The notes: generated by a model from the letters alone, not told the origin. A stretch of 64,000 nucleotides of DNA from G965200765 sp965203865 (GCA_965203865.1 OZ241916.1:2914001-2978000); one strand, 5' to 3'. Numbered from the stretch's first letter, positions 16,854 to 25,844 are shown. Program-made: numbers and translations.

Positions 16854-19046
16854 ATGCCGACTTCAAACACAGCATTGAAGGGCAATGCAGGGCAATTTGC
16901 TACTGAATTGCAACTTGCTTCAGTGAACCAAGAAGCCTTGCCAATCCATATTCACCCGAGAGTCTTCGCAGCACTGGGGGCAGACCTTGTTACAGATGAT
17001 GTTGTCGCCGTTGTAGAGCTGGTAAAAAACTCATATGATGCGTTTGCACATAATGTTTGGGTAAGATTTACCGAAGATTCGAATGGAAACTTGGAATTGG
17101 AAATTGAAGATGATGGCCACGGTATGTCCAGAGAGAGCATCGAAAACTCATGGTTTGTAGTTGCTACACCACTTAAGCAGCAAAACCCTTATGTAAAAAA
17201 AGGCAATAAAACTCGCCGGGTAGTAGGTGAAAAGGGATTGGGTCGTCTATCTGCTGCAAGACTCGGAACAAAATTGTTGATGCAAACAAAGGCGGATCAA
17301 AACCCTTGCTGGGAGGTTGTGGTTGACTGGGATACACTGTTCCGACACGATCGAATGGAAGACTGTAGTCTTGAAATAAGGAAATTGCCTGATGATTCCC
17401 GGGTTGCAAGAGCAGGCACATATATAAAAATATCTAGTCTGAGAAGCATTTGGAAAGACAAGCAAATTGCAAATCTTGAAAACGGATTAAGGCGAATTAT
17501 AAATCCCTTGTTTAAATCTGATGATTTCAAGATTCATTTTTTGAAGCCAGGCTCCACAGAATTAGAGAAAATAGAAATTACTTCACATGACTTTCTTGAA
17601 AACCCCAAATACAGAATATATGGGCACTCCGATAAATATGGTAATGTTAATTGGAAGTACGAGTACAGTTCAATTGATTGCAACAAGAGTCGTGAGTATG
17701 AATCTAAATTGTATTGGGAACAGATCTTCAATAGCATTCAAGAAAGCGATAAAGACCACTTATCTTCAGAATCTGTTCAATGTGGACCATTCTCCTTTGA
17801 AGTGCGCGCATGGGATCTGCAAGCAGAAGATACTGAAGAAATCGCAGACAAATATGAAATCCGGAAAAACGAAATTCGAAAATCCATCAGTGCATTCAAA
17901 GGTATTTCTGTTTACCGAGACAATGTATTGATATTGCCCAAAACAGAAAATTCAAGAGATTGGCTTGGACTTGATGCTCGAAGAATTGCCAGAGTCGGCA
18001 CACGCTTAAGTACATCTCAAATTGTTGGCTATGTATCTATCTCTAGTGAAGACAATCCTGGAATAAAAGATACAAGCGACAGAGAACGACTTGCAGATTG
18101 CGTTGAAGTAGAAAAGTTTCGAGAAATTTTACGTGCTATTGTAGGGCTATTTGAAGTTGAAAGAGATGAAGATAGAATCAAGCGGGAAATTGAAAAACCC
18201 ATGAAGGATTTATTTGCACAAATAGAACCTCAAGAATTATTCACAAATATAAATAGCAAGTTAAAAGAAGGTGCTGACTCATCGGAAGTTATTCAATTGA
18301 TGGATCAGATGAGGGATTCATTGGCTGAGACGCGTAATACGATTCAATCTCGTTTTGTTTACTATAGTAGATTGGCAACAATTGGTACCATTGCGTTTTA
18401 TTTGATTCACGAAATACGAAACAAAACATTCGTAATTGGTGGGCTAATAAGAGTATTGGAAGGAACTGATATTTATTTGAATAACACAGATATAAAAAAG
18501 GCATGTATAAGAGCGAGGGAGTCAATTCATTCATTGGAGAGGTTGGCGGATACTTTTGCTCCGTTAGCTAGTCGAAATTTTAGACGTCGTGCCAGAAGTT
18601 CGGTGCTAGAAGAGAGAATCAAAAGTTGTATTGAACTCCAGCAAATATCACTTGAATCAAAGCATATTGTATGCGTAGTTCCAGATTCAATTACAAAGGT
18701 GGCGGCAGATCCTGGGGAACTTGACACAATAATATTGAATTTAATAACAAACTCAGAATACTGGCTTTGTCAAATTCCAAAGGCACAAAGAAAATTGATT
18801 TTTGAGTGTGATATTCAAAACAGTGGAAAGTTTGTTCGTATTACTGTAAGCGATACAGGCCCAGGTATAGAAAAAGAAGATTTGGAGAAAGTGTTTCTAC
18901 CTGGGGTCACGCGAAAACCAAATGGTCTTGGAATGGGCCTTACGGTTGCGGCAGAGCTGGCTTCGATTTACAACGGAAACATTCACACAATACATACCAA
19001 CGGGAATGGTGCAGTTTTTGTGTTTGATCTGCCTCTTTTGAAATAA
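16854..19046 (+). CDS. Double GHKL-ATPase sensor protein: Hsp90/MORC-like ATPase fused to histidine kinase
   Basis: 730 residues, no membrane segment, so cytoplasmic. The N-terminal GHKL ATPase has the N-box ELVKNSYDA (N59), DDGHGM (G1, about 87-91) and EKGLGRLSAARLG (G2, about 126-138), closer to Hsp90/MORC/MutL than to kinases. The middle (about 200-490) is unrecognised. The C-terminal half is a histidine kinase: LATIGTIAFYLIHEIRNK with the phospho-acceptor His near 519, the N-box ILNLITNSEYW (about 623), DTGPGI (about 666) and GLGMGL (about 690). It is the first gene of a three-gene operon, followed by a receiver protein and a cytosine methyltransferase. Related double-ATPase proteins occur in predicted conflict systems. 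It probably senses DNA or nucleotide state; this is inference. Confidence 0.85.
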   Translation: MPTSNTALKGNAGQFATELQLASVNQEALPIHIHPRVFAALGADLVTDDVVAVVELVKNSYDAFAHNVWVRFTEDSNGNLELEIEDDGHGMSRESIENSWFVVATPLKQQNPYVKKGNKTRRVVGEKGLGRLSAARLGTKLLMQTKADQNPCWEVVVDWDTLFRHDRMEDCSLEIRKLPDDSRVARAGTYIKISSLRSIWKDKQIANLENGLRRIINPLFKSDDFKIHFLKPGSTELEKIEITSHDFLENPKYRIYGHSDKYGNVNWKYEYSSIDCNKSREYESKLYWEQIFNSIQESDKDHLSSESVQCGPFSFEVRAWDLQAEDTEEIADKYEIRKNEIRKSISAFKGISVYRDNVLILPKTENSRDWLGLDARRIARVGTRLSTSQIVGYVSISSEDNPGIKDTSDRERLADCVEVEKFREILRAIVGLFEVERDEDRIKREIEKPMKDLFAQIEPQELFTNINSKLKEGADSSEVIQLMDQMRDSLAETRNTIQSRFVYYSRLATIGTIAFYLIHEIRNKTFVIGGLIRVLEGTDIYLNNTDIKKACIRARESIHSLERLADTFAPLASRNFRRRARSSVLEERIKSCIELQQISLESKHIVCVVPDSITKVAADPGELDTIILNLITNSEYWLCQIPKAQRKLIFECDIQNSGKFVRITVSDTGPGIEKEDLEKVFLPGVTRKPNGLGMGLTVAAELASIYNGNIHTIHTNGNGAVFVFDLPLLK

Positions 19047-19074
19047 GCACAATTTCTGCTTTGAGTGTGTTATT

Positions 19075-20229
19075 GTGAAAATACTTGTTATAGAAGATGA
19101 GGACCATGTAATTGATACAATTCAGGATCTTTTGTCGAAGGAAGAACCTGCATGGAATCTTGAAGGAATATCTTTCAAATGTGCAGAAAAAAAGCTTGTG
19201 TCGTTTCGACCAGATGTTGTAATACTTGATATATTTGATGGTGAAATTGATCCGAGTAACGCAGCCGGCGGCAAGTTACACAATTTTGTTTGGAACGAAC
19301 ATTTCTGCCCAATTGTAGTATTTTCTGCGAGACCCTATCAAACTGAAATCAAGGATGATAACCATCCATTTAGGCGATTTGTAGAAAAAAGTAGTGATAG
19401 TTATGATGAGCTTGTAAATATTCTACGAGAATTTCAACCCCACATTAAGTCAATAAACGTTACATTCTCTTACATACAAAAGAATTTGTATGGTGTCTTA
19501 CGAGACGTGGCACCTCAAATTTTTCAAGAAATTGATGATGATAATGGTGCTGAACGTCATGAGGCAATTAAAAGAGCAAGCAGACGGAGATTGGCTGCGC
19601 TAATGGATGAAAGTCCAAATGGAGATGCTAAGCTTGTCGGCTGGGAACAATATATATTTCCTCCAATAAACGAGGATTGCTTGCTAGGAGATGTAATAAT
19701 CAAATCTGGCGGGTCGAATTCAGAGCCGTCCGATTTTCGAATCATTTTGTCTCCTTCATGCGACCTTGTCAAACGGCCAAAACCGAAAATCAAAGAGATT
19801 CTGGTTGCAAAGTGCTGTTCAGTTGCAGATGGCTTATACAAGGCGAACAAAAAGGACATGAAAAAGAATGATAAAAATAAGGAAACTATTGAAGGAATTC
19901 TTAGACAAGGTTACATAAATTCTGTTATTCCTTTACCGAAATTAAAAGGCAAGATTCCTAATATGTTCGCAGATATGAAAGATTTGGAACTTGTGGCATG
20001 GGAAAATATCATCGACAAAGAAGAGTCAGGTTCAAGGGAAGAAATCGGAGACAAAGAAAAATCACAACCAAAATATTATAGAGTTGCCTCGGTTGATAGT
20101 CCATTTCGTGAAATGATTTCACAAGTATATCAGTTAGTTTCGACTAGGCCAGGATTGCCGGAAAGGGACTTTGAATCCTGGGTAAAAGAACTTTCGGAAG
20201 AGCCGTGGGGAAAAAATGAAGGCGATTGA
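19075..20229 (+). CDS. Receiver-domain protein with an unknown C-terminal domain
   Basis: 384 residues from the GTG at 19075. Residues 1-115 are a divergent receiver: acidic pair in VIEDED (7-10), phospho-acceptor D52 in VVILDIFDG, S84 in VVFSARPY and K105 in RFVEKSSD. All phosphorylation residues are therefore present, so it can plausibly accept phosphate from the preceding kinase. The C-terminal 270 residues are not a known DNA-binding output domain. They contain FRIILSPSCDLV (Cys near 230), CCSV, a Lys-rich loop and PLPKLKGKIPNMFADM. Its 3' end overlaps the methyltransferase start by 14 bases, so the two are co-translated. Confidence 0.8.
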   Translation: MKILVIEDEDHVIDTIQDLLSKEEPAWNLEGISFKCAEKKLVSFRPDVVILDIFDGEIDPSNAAGGKLHNFVWNEHFCPIVVFSARPYQTEIKDDNHPFRRFVEKSSDSYDELVNILREFQPHIKSINVTFSYIQKNLYGVLRDVAPQIFQEIDDDNGAERHEAIKRASRRRLAALMDESPNGDAKLVGWEQYIFPPINEDCLLGDVIIKSGGSNSEPSDFRIILSPSCDLVKRPKPKIKEILVAKCCSVADGLYKANKKDMKKNDKNKETIEGILRQGYINSVIPLPKLKGKIPNMFADMKDLELVAWENIIDKEESGSREEIGDKEKSQPKYYRVASVDSPFREMISQVYQLVSTRPGLPERDFESWVKELSEEPWGKNEGD

Positions 20230-21238
20230 CTTTTTTTGCGGTGCTGGAGGGTTGACGCGAGGATTGGTGCAATCAGGAATTGACGTGGTTGCAGGTCTTG
20301 ATATAGATAGTAGTTGCCAAGCTACCTACGAATACAACAATAAGGGAATACAATTCATTCGAGAGGATATCAAGAATGTAAACTCAGAATTATTGAAGAA
20401 TCTTTACTCCGAAAAAGACGTGCTGCTATTTGCGGGATGTGCTCCTTGCCAGCCTTTCAGTCATCACAGGAAGAGTAGTCCCAAATCGGATAGCGCGAGA
20501 CTTCTTAAAGAGTTTGGTAGACTGGTAGTATCGGCATTGCCAGATTACGTGTTGATGGAAAATGTACCAGGTATGGCCAAAGTTCTTGGATATAGCACGT
20601 ATCGAAGATTTTTGAATGCATTGAGAAACTGCAACTACAATTGCAAATCAGAAGTTCTAAACGCTAAATACTTCGGTGTTCCCCAAAATCGCAAACGATT
20701 GGTTTTGATTGCCGCCAAAAACAAAATTCCAACTCTTCCTGTGCCTGAATTTGGTGAAAGGGACCAACCATTTCGAACAGTGAGAGATGCTATATCTCAT
20801 CTACCGAAGATAGTTGCCGGTGAGAACCATGGTTCGGTGAATAACCATGTAGCTGCAAGCCTTTCCAAATTGAATTTGGAAAGGCTACGATTCACACCAT
20901 CTGACGGCGGTGACCGAAGGTCGTGGCCCGACCATTTGAAGCTCCATTGTCACAGCCATGCACATACGGGTTACACTGATGTATATGGTCGTCTGCGTTG
21001 GGATGATGTAGCACCAACATTGACCAGTCGGTGCTACAGTTTGTCGAATGGGCGTTTTGGACATCCACAGCAAAATCGAGCCATATCTCTTAGAGAAGCA
21101 GCAGCCCTTCAGTCATTTCCGGATGACTATGTCTTCTTTGGGACAAACACAAAAATTGCAAGACAGATTGGTAATGCGGTACCAATCGAATTGGCGAGGC
21201 AGCTGGGACGACACCTGCTTACGATTGAATCAAGCTGA
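20216..21238 (+). CDS. DNA (cytosine-5) methyltransferase
   Basis: 340 residues. It transfers a methyl group from S-adenosylmethionine to C5 of cytosine in DNA. Motif I FCGAGG (7-12), motif IV GCAPCQPFS with catalytic C78, motif VI MENVP (114-118), motif VIII QNRKR, a target-recognition region around 215-270 (DGGDRRSWPDH, SHAHTGYTDVYGRLRWDD), motif IX (REAAALQSFP) and motif X (QIGNAVPIELA) are all visible. The enzyme looks complete. It is the third gene after the kinase and receiver genes and overlaps the receiver gene. No restriction nuclease or Vsr gene is seen next to it. Confidence 0.93.
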   Translation: MKAIDFFCGAGGLTRGLVQSGIDVVAGLDIDSSCQATYEYNNKGIQFIREDIKNVNSELLKNLYSEKDVLLFAGCAPCQPFSHHRKSSPKSDSARLLKEFGRLVVSALPDYVLMENVPGMAKVLGYSTYRRFLNALRNCNYNCKSEVLNAKYFGVPQNRKRLVLIAAKNKIPTLPVPEFGERDQPFRTVRDAISHLPKIVAGENHGSVNNHVAASLSKLNLERLRFTPSDGGDRRSWPDHLKLHCHSHAHTGYTDVYGRLRWDDVAPTLTSRCYSLSNGRFGHPQQNRAISLREAAALQSFPDDYVFFGTNTKIARQIGNAVPIELARQLGRHLLTIESS

Positions 21239-21400
21239 CAGACCAGTTCGAAGAGCAATTCTTCGTTGTCTGTTGCTATAGTACGCATTGATCGACTAAT
21301 GGCAGAAAGGATGCCGGTAGAAAAAGCTTTTGAAATAGCTAATACAACTCTAGCGGGAACCGCTCCAGGCAAGTTTTTCTATCTTTTGAAGCGAAAATAA
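21239..21400 (+). other. Open frame continuing past the methyltransferase TGA
   Basis: The methyltransferase frame stays open for 53 more codons after its TGA, to TAA at 21398-21400. It reads SSLSVAIVRIDRLMAERMPVEK then LAGTAPGKFFYLLKRK. It could be a short separate gene (ATG 21299, 33 residues), a former C-terminal extension cut off by a nonsense mutation, or chance. Confidence 0.3.
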
Positions 21401-21551
21401 ATTATATTTTCTAACCATCTGTGCAACAAAATAATTCAGGCAGCAGGCATTTTTTAAAAAAAGGTTGAAATTTAAATCAGATTCGGTAACAATTCACATT
21501 TATTCCCATAATAATAGAAGGAACATCTTTGTTTATTCACTTAATCTAGCA

Positions 21552-21878
21552 ATGGTAAATTCAATAACACATATCAGCGACGACACTTTTAATGATGAAG
21601 TTGTCAATTCAAAAATTCCGGTAATGGTTGATTACTGGGCCGAATGGTGCGGGCCGTGCAAAATGATTGCGCCCATACTGGATGAAATTGCAAATGAATA
21701 CGAAGGCAAGTTGAAAGTGGTGAAACTGAATGTCGACGACAATCCTGTAACGCCGCCAAAATACGGGATTCGCGGTATTCCAACGCTGATGATATTCAAG
21801 AACGGAGATGTTGAGGCAACCAAAGTTGGCGCAGTTTCGAAAAAGCAGCTGGTTGCATTTGTCGAAGGTGCCGTATAG
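21552..21878 (+). CDS. trxA: Thioredoxin
   Basis: 108 residues from the ATG at 21552; the frame is open further upstream but the start at MVNSITHISDDTF matches thioredoxin length. The active site is WAEWCGPCKMIAP, with the cis-proline in GIRGIPTLMIF. It is the general cytoplasmic disulfide reductant, fed by thioredoxin reductase. In many gammaproteobacteria trxA lies directly before rho, as here. Confidence 0.96.
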   Translation: MVNSITHISDDTFNDEVVNSKIPVMVDYWAEWCGPCKMIAPILDEIANEYEGKLKVVKLNVDDNPVTPPKYGIRGIPTLMIFKNGDVEATKVGAVSKKQLVAFVEGAV

Positions 21879-21885
21879 GTGCCAC

Positions 21886-21916
21886 TTGCAATTAAACACC
21901 GGAGTTCGTATATAAT
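21886..21916 (+). promoter_or_regulatory. Candidate rho promoter
   Basis: TTGCAA (21886-21891) is followed by TATATAAT, with TATAAT at 21911-21916; spacing is 17 to the first TATATA and 19 to TATAAT. It lies just after the trxA stop and would give a leader of about 160 nt before rho. Long rho leaders are used for autoregulation in enterobacteria; that is not shown here. Confidence 0.45.
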
Positions 21917-22081
21917 GTGCATTGCTTCTTGACGGTTCCTGTTTTATCAGAGCTATCAAATAATGTAATCATTACCTAATTATTCTTTCCTTTACTTCCT
22001 GTAAATTACGCAACAATTGAACTGACAGACGTCTTAAAGGACGCTCAATGACAAATCGCTCAACAATGCGAGGCAACTTAT

Positions 22082-23350
22082 ATGGCAATCAGCCTTAATG
22101 AACTTAAAACAAAAACACCTGCCGAATTGGCGGATTTGGCGCGAGACAACCACGTAAACGGCGCTTCCAGAATGCGCAAGCAGGACCAGATTTTCGCCAT
22201 TCTCAAAGCGGAAGCGAAAAATGGCGGCACGATTACTGGCGAAGGCGTTATGGAGATTTTGTCAGACGGCTTCGGGTTTCTGCGCTCGCCTGCAAGCTCT
22301 TATCTTGCAGGTCCCGACGATATCTACGTATCGCCCAGTCAAATCCGGCGATTCAATCTCAGAACCGGCGACACAGTCTCGGGACTGGTTCGCCCCCCCA
22401 AAGAATCTGAACGATACTTCGCCTTATTAAAGGTAGAGCAGATCAACGATCAACCTCTTGACCGCATCAAAGGGAAAGTCCTGTTCGAAAATCTCACTCC
22501 GCTTCATCCCGACGAAAGAATGAGGCTTGAACGCGGCAATGGAAGCACGGAGGATCTGACCGCCCGCATCATTGATTTGATTGCGCCGATCGGCAAGGGA
22601 CAACGCGGCTTGATTGTCTCGTCGCCGAAAACCGGAAAAACAGTGATGCTTCAGCAGATTGCCCATTCCATCACCGCTAACAACCCGGAGTGTCACCTTA
22701 TCGTACTGCTAATTGACGAGAGACCCGAAGAAGTTACCGAAATGCAAAGGTCGGTACGCGGCGAAGTTGTATCCTCAACATTTGACGAACCGGCCACTCG
22801 CCACATTCAAGTGGCTGAAATGGTTATCGAGAAAGCCAAGCGCCTGGTTGAGCACCAGCACAATGTCGTAATTTTGCTGGATTCAATCACCCGTTTGGCA
22901 CGTGCATACAACACGGTTGCACCAACCTCCGGCAAAGTGTTGACCGGCGGCGTGGATTCCAGTGCATTGCAGCGACCAAAACGATTCTTCGGCGCGGCGC
23001 GAAACATAGAGGAAGGCGGCAGTATCACCATTCTTGCAACTGCATTGATTGAAACCGGTTCCAAAATGGACGAAGTCATTTACGAAGAGTTCAAGGGCAC
23101 GGGCAACATGGAAATTCATCTGGACCGACGAATTGCTGAAAAACGAATATATCCATCTATTATTATCGGACGTTCCGGCACAAGACGAGAAGAGCTTTTA
23201 ACTGAAGAAGGCGAACTGAAGATGATCTGGGCCTTGCGAAAACTACTTCATTCCTACGATGATTTGGAAGCAATCGAATTGCTTTCCGAGAGATTGCGTT
23301 CAAGCAAAAACAACGCTGAGTTTTTTGCAGCCATGAAAAGAATTTCATAA
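22082..23350 (+). CDS. rho: Transcription termination factor Rho
   Basis: 422 residues, the standard enterobacterial-type length. It is a hexameric RNA-dependent ATPase that ends transcription. The N-terminal Rho-N helical domain (LNELKTKTPAELADLA) is followed by an RNA-binding cold-shock fold (EGVMEILSDGFGFLRSP), Walker A SPKTGKT (about 181-187; most Rho have PKAGKT), Walker B region VVILLDSITRLARAYN, and the Q and R loop regions. Starting at 22082 gives the normal MAISLNELK-type N-terminus. Confidence 0.98.
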   Translation: MAISLNELKTKTPAELADLARDNHVNGASRMRKQDQIFAILKAEAKNGGTITGEGVMEILSDGFGFLRSPASSYLAGPDDIYVSPSQIRRFNLRTGDTVSGLVRPPKESERYFALLKVEQINDQPLDRIKGKVLFENLTPLHPDERMRLERGNGSTEDLTARIIDLIAPIGKGQRGLIVSSPKTGKTVMLQQIAHSITANNPECHLIVLLIDERPEEVTEMQRSVRGEVVSSTFDEPATRHIQVAEMVIEKAKRLVEHQHNVVILLDSITRLARAYNTVAPTSGKVLTGGVDSSALQRPKRFFGAARNIEEGGSITILATALIETGSKMDEVIYEEFKGTGNMEIHLDRRIAEKRIYPSIIIGRSGTRREELLTEEGELKMIWALRKLLHSYDDLEAIELLSERLRSSKNNAEFFAAMKRIS

Positions 23351-23444
23351 CCGCAATACCTGCAAAAATCAAAGTGAATTAAAATTACGCTTTTTCTTTT
23401 ATCAATTTGTTTTTTTAGTCTGTAAATAATGAACCTCAATAACA

Positions 23445-23648
23445 ATGAAAGCAAACATTCATCCTGAGTACTCAACAATCACTGTTACATGCGCTTGCGG
23501 TAACACATTTGAAACCCGCTCCACTTTAAAAGACAATCTTCGGATTGAAATTTGCTCGGTATGCCACCCGTTCTACACAGGGCAGCAAAAGATTGTCGAC
23601 ACCGCCGGAAGAGTAGGCAGATTCAAGGCAAAGTACGGTCGTGCATGA
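23445..23648 (+). CDS. rpmE: Ribosomal protein L31, zinc-binding form
   Basis: 67 residues. Cysteines in VTCACGNTF and IEICSVCHPFYTGQQK form the zinc site of the C+ type. A conserved component of the large subunit at the inter-subunit bridge. It lies 94 bases after rho. Confidence 0.97.
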   Translation: MKANIHPEYSTITVTCACGNTFETRSTLKDNLRIEICSVCHPFYTGQQKIVDTAGRVGRFKAKYGRA

Positions 23649-23762
23649 CCGATTTGCATACGTAGTCCGTTAGACTCCGCGACATCTGCCCTTGGCAACT
23701 GTTCACTAGGTAATTTTGCAAAACCTGGAATTTTCCGACATCCGGTCTTTTGCTTTTCAACG

Positions 23763-24665
23763 ATGCAAGTGCCGGAGCTAAGCACAATTGCAGATTATAT
23801 TGACTGGGCGGAAACACAGTTCCGCTCTGCCGACTTGATCTTTGGCCACGGTTGCACCTGTGCCAGAGACGAAGCAATCTGGGCCACCTTGCATGCCGTC
23901 GAGTTGATGGACCGAGAATTGGAGGAAGTAGCAGAATACCCGGTTTCAGCCAGCCAGGGAATTTACATTCGCGCACTGGTTGAAACAAGAATCCAGACGC
24001 GCCAGCCGCTAGCTTACTTGCTCAACGAGGCGTGGTTTGCAGGTCAGGCGTTTTATATCGACGAACGGGCGATCATCCCAAGGTCACATATAGGCGACCT
24101 GATTCAGGACGGTTTGGGACCTTGGGTTCAGCACGACGAAGTAAAGCGAATTCTGGATTTGTGCACTGGAAGCGGTTGTATTGCGATTGCCCTGGCACTG
24201 ATGTTTCCTGCTGCAGAAGTCATTGCTACCGATATTGACAGTGACTGCCTTCAGGTTGCAGAGATAAATATTCAGCGCTCCCAGCTATCCGGTCAAATCA
24301 GAGTGGTGCAAAGCGATTTGTTTCAAAGCTTGGCAGGGGAACGATTTGACCTGATTGTGTCGAATCCCCCGTATGTGGATAGCAGCATCATTGACGACCT
24401 GCCCATTGAGTACCAGTATGAACCGAGAATTGCATTCGAAGCACAAGACAACGGACTGGAGTTTGTTAAAAAAATTATCAGTGAAAGCAGGGATTATTTA
24501 ACCCACTGCGGCACTCTGATCCTGGAAGCGGGAGATTCAGCACATACTCTGGACGCAGCTTATCCGAATATTCCTTTTCTTTGGCTCACCAGTCGTAGCG
24601 GAGAATCCGTCACATTGGTCATGACTGCCAGCGAACTCGACCTGTACGGAAAAAAAATACTGTGA
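23763..24665 (+). CDS. prmB: Ribosomal protein L3 glutamine methyltransferase
   Basis: 300 residues. It methylates the amide of a glutamine in L3 (or a closely related substrate). The N-terminal helical domain is followed by a Rossmann fold with DLCTGSGCIAIALA and the hallmark NPPY (SNPPYVDSS). The IPRSHIGDLI sequence with Ser is typical of PrmB; PrmC has IPRPDTE. It follows rpmE, keeping translation-related genes together. Confidence 0.92.
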   Translation: MQVPELSTIADYIDWAETQFRSADLIFGHGCTCARDEAIWATLHAVELMDRELEEVAEYPVSASQGIYIRALVETRIQTRQPLAYLLNEAWFAGQAFYIDERAIIPRSHIGDLIQDGLGPWVQHDEVKRILDLCTGSGCIAIALALMFPAAEVIATDIDSDCLQVAEINIQRSQLSGQIRVVQSDLFQSLAGERFDLIVSNPPYVDSSIIDDLPIEYQYEPRIAFEAQDNGLEFVKKIISESRDYLTHCGTLILEAGDSAHTLDAAYPNIPFLWLTSRSGESVTLVMTASELDLYGKKIL

Positions 24666-24771
24666 CTTGCAGACTTCAACAGCAAATAACAATATTTGGT
24701 ATTATTTGGTAACCTTTATATTGAAGAAGGAATTTCAATTTCACTACAGTGCATTGCTAAGGTAATAAAAG

Positions 24772-25182
24772 TTGGAAGCACTCAAGAAAATTGCCGGGAT
24801 ATACATGGTGCTGGTCGCAATCGCGGTTGGCGTGCAATTTGTTATTTCTCCATTTGTAGACAATGCAGAGGCAAACTATCCCATTTGGTCCGTCTTGAAC
24901 TGGTTTATGACCCCCTGTGTTGTATTCGCATTAATTTCTTCATTCAGTGACCAGCGGACTTTCTTGAATTCCGGCGATTTGGAAAATACAGTCCAGTACA
25001 TTCGCGTCAAGGCAATGCTTTACTCGTCGGGCATGCTGACATTGATGTACCTTTGGAATTGGCTTGCTGATTTTTATAACAGTGACATTACCGTTATGTG
25101 GGGATTCATTGACCCATTGTTTGTAATGGTTTGCGGTACCATTGGTGTAAGATTGGCAGTCAACAATAATTCAGCTTCTTGA
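24772..25182 (+). CDS. Small membrane protein, paralogue 1
   Basis: 136 residues from a TTG at 24772. The TTG is supported by alignment to the next gene (LKKIAGIYMV versus LKKVIGVYLI). Four hydrophobic segments are predicted (about 7-27, 39-59, 78-98 and 110-128). Conserved between the pair: VLNWF, YIRVxxxxYS, WxxWxxx and WGFxDPLFV. No known family is recognised. An inner-membrane location is inferred. Confidence 0.7.
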   Translation: MEALKKIAGIYMVLVAIAVGVQFVISPFVDNAEANYPIWSVLNWFMTPCVVFALISSFSDQRTFLNSGDLENTVQYIRVKAMLYSSGMLTLMYLWNWLADFYNSDITVMWGFIDPLFVMVCGTIGVRLAVNNNSAS

Positions 25183-25212
25183 AATCATGGCAATTCTATC
25201 GGGTCAAGCACT

Positions 25213-25629
25213 ATGAACGGTTTGAAAAAAGTGATCGGTGTGTATCTGATTGTTTATTCAATCATTCTTGCAATATTATTCACGACCTACCTGCTACTCG
25301 ACAATTTCATCAACACCTATGATGCTTGGTGGTATGTACTTAACTGGTTCACGGCTTTGGGGGTCGTCTTCATTGCAGCCGCCGCGTTGTGCAGCAAACG
25401 CTCAATCGTCGGAAAGCTCGATTCAGTCAGTCCAGTTCGGTATATTCGGGTCAATACGCTATTCTATTCAGCCCTGCTGCTTGTCATGTGGTATTTTTGG
25501 GTTTGGTTCAGAACTGCATCGGGACACGACGATGTTCATATGTGGTGGGGCTTTGTTGACCCGTTGTTCGTACTCTTGGGACTTTCAGTGGGTACAACAC
25601 TGCTTTCCAAAAAAGCGGAGACTTCTTGA
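25213..25629 (+). CDS. Small membrane protein, paralogue 2
   Basis: 138 residues, ATG at 25213. A tandem duplicate of the preceding gene with the same four-segment layout and shared VLNWF, VRYIRVNTLFYSA and WWGFVDPLFVLLG. The gap between them is 30 bases, so they are probably co-transcribed. Function unknown. Confidence 0.72.
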   Translation: MNGLKKVIGVYLIVYSIILAILFTTYLLLDNFINTYDAWWYVLNWFTALGVVFIAAAALCSKRSIVGKLDSVSPVRYIRVNTLFYSALLLVMWYFWVWFRTASGHDDVHMWWGFVDPLFVLLGLSVGTTLLSKKAETS

Positions 25630-25673
25630 CTCCCTTGAAAATTAAGTCAGCAACAAGCCAAGAGAAAGCCGCT

Positions 25674-25844
25674 CTAAATTTCAATCATATCGAACTCATC
25701 TTTCATTGCCGAGCAATCCGGGCACATCCATGTATCCGGTATATCTTCCCAGCGTGTACCGGCAGGAATACCTTCGTCGGGCATTCCATATTTTTCCTCG
25801 TAGATAAACCCGCAAACTACGCACATAAACACGCGGTAGTTCAT
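25674..25844 (-). CDS. Rubredoxin
   Basis: 56 residues, a one-iron electron carrier. Both knuckles are present: MCVVCGFIY and TWMCPDCSAMKDEF, with the usual acidic middle (GMPDEGIPAGTRWEDIPDTW). Length is typical (about 53-56). The ATG (25844-25842) overlaps the phaR stop as ATGA, so it is translationally coupled to phaR. Rubredoxins feed electrons to oxygen-scavenging proteins, alkane hydroxylases or other oxidoreductases; no partner is adjacent. Confidence 0.93.
   Translation of the reverse strand: MNYRVFMCVVCGFIYEEKYGMPDEGIPAGTRWEDIPDTWMCPDCSAMKDEFDMIEI

Noticed and set aside
20216..21238. Methyltransferase as the housekeeping Dcm enzyme with Vsr
   Set aside because: No vsr gene follows, the gene overlaps the receiver gene, and the context is an accessory island.
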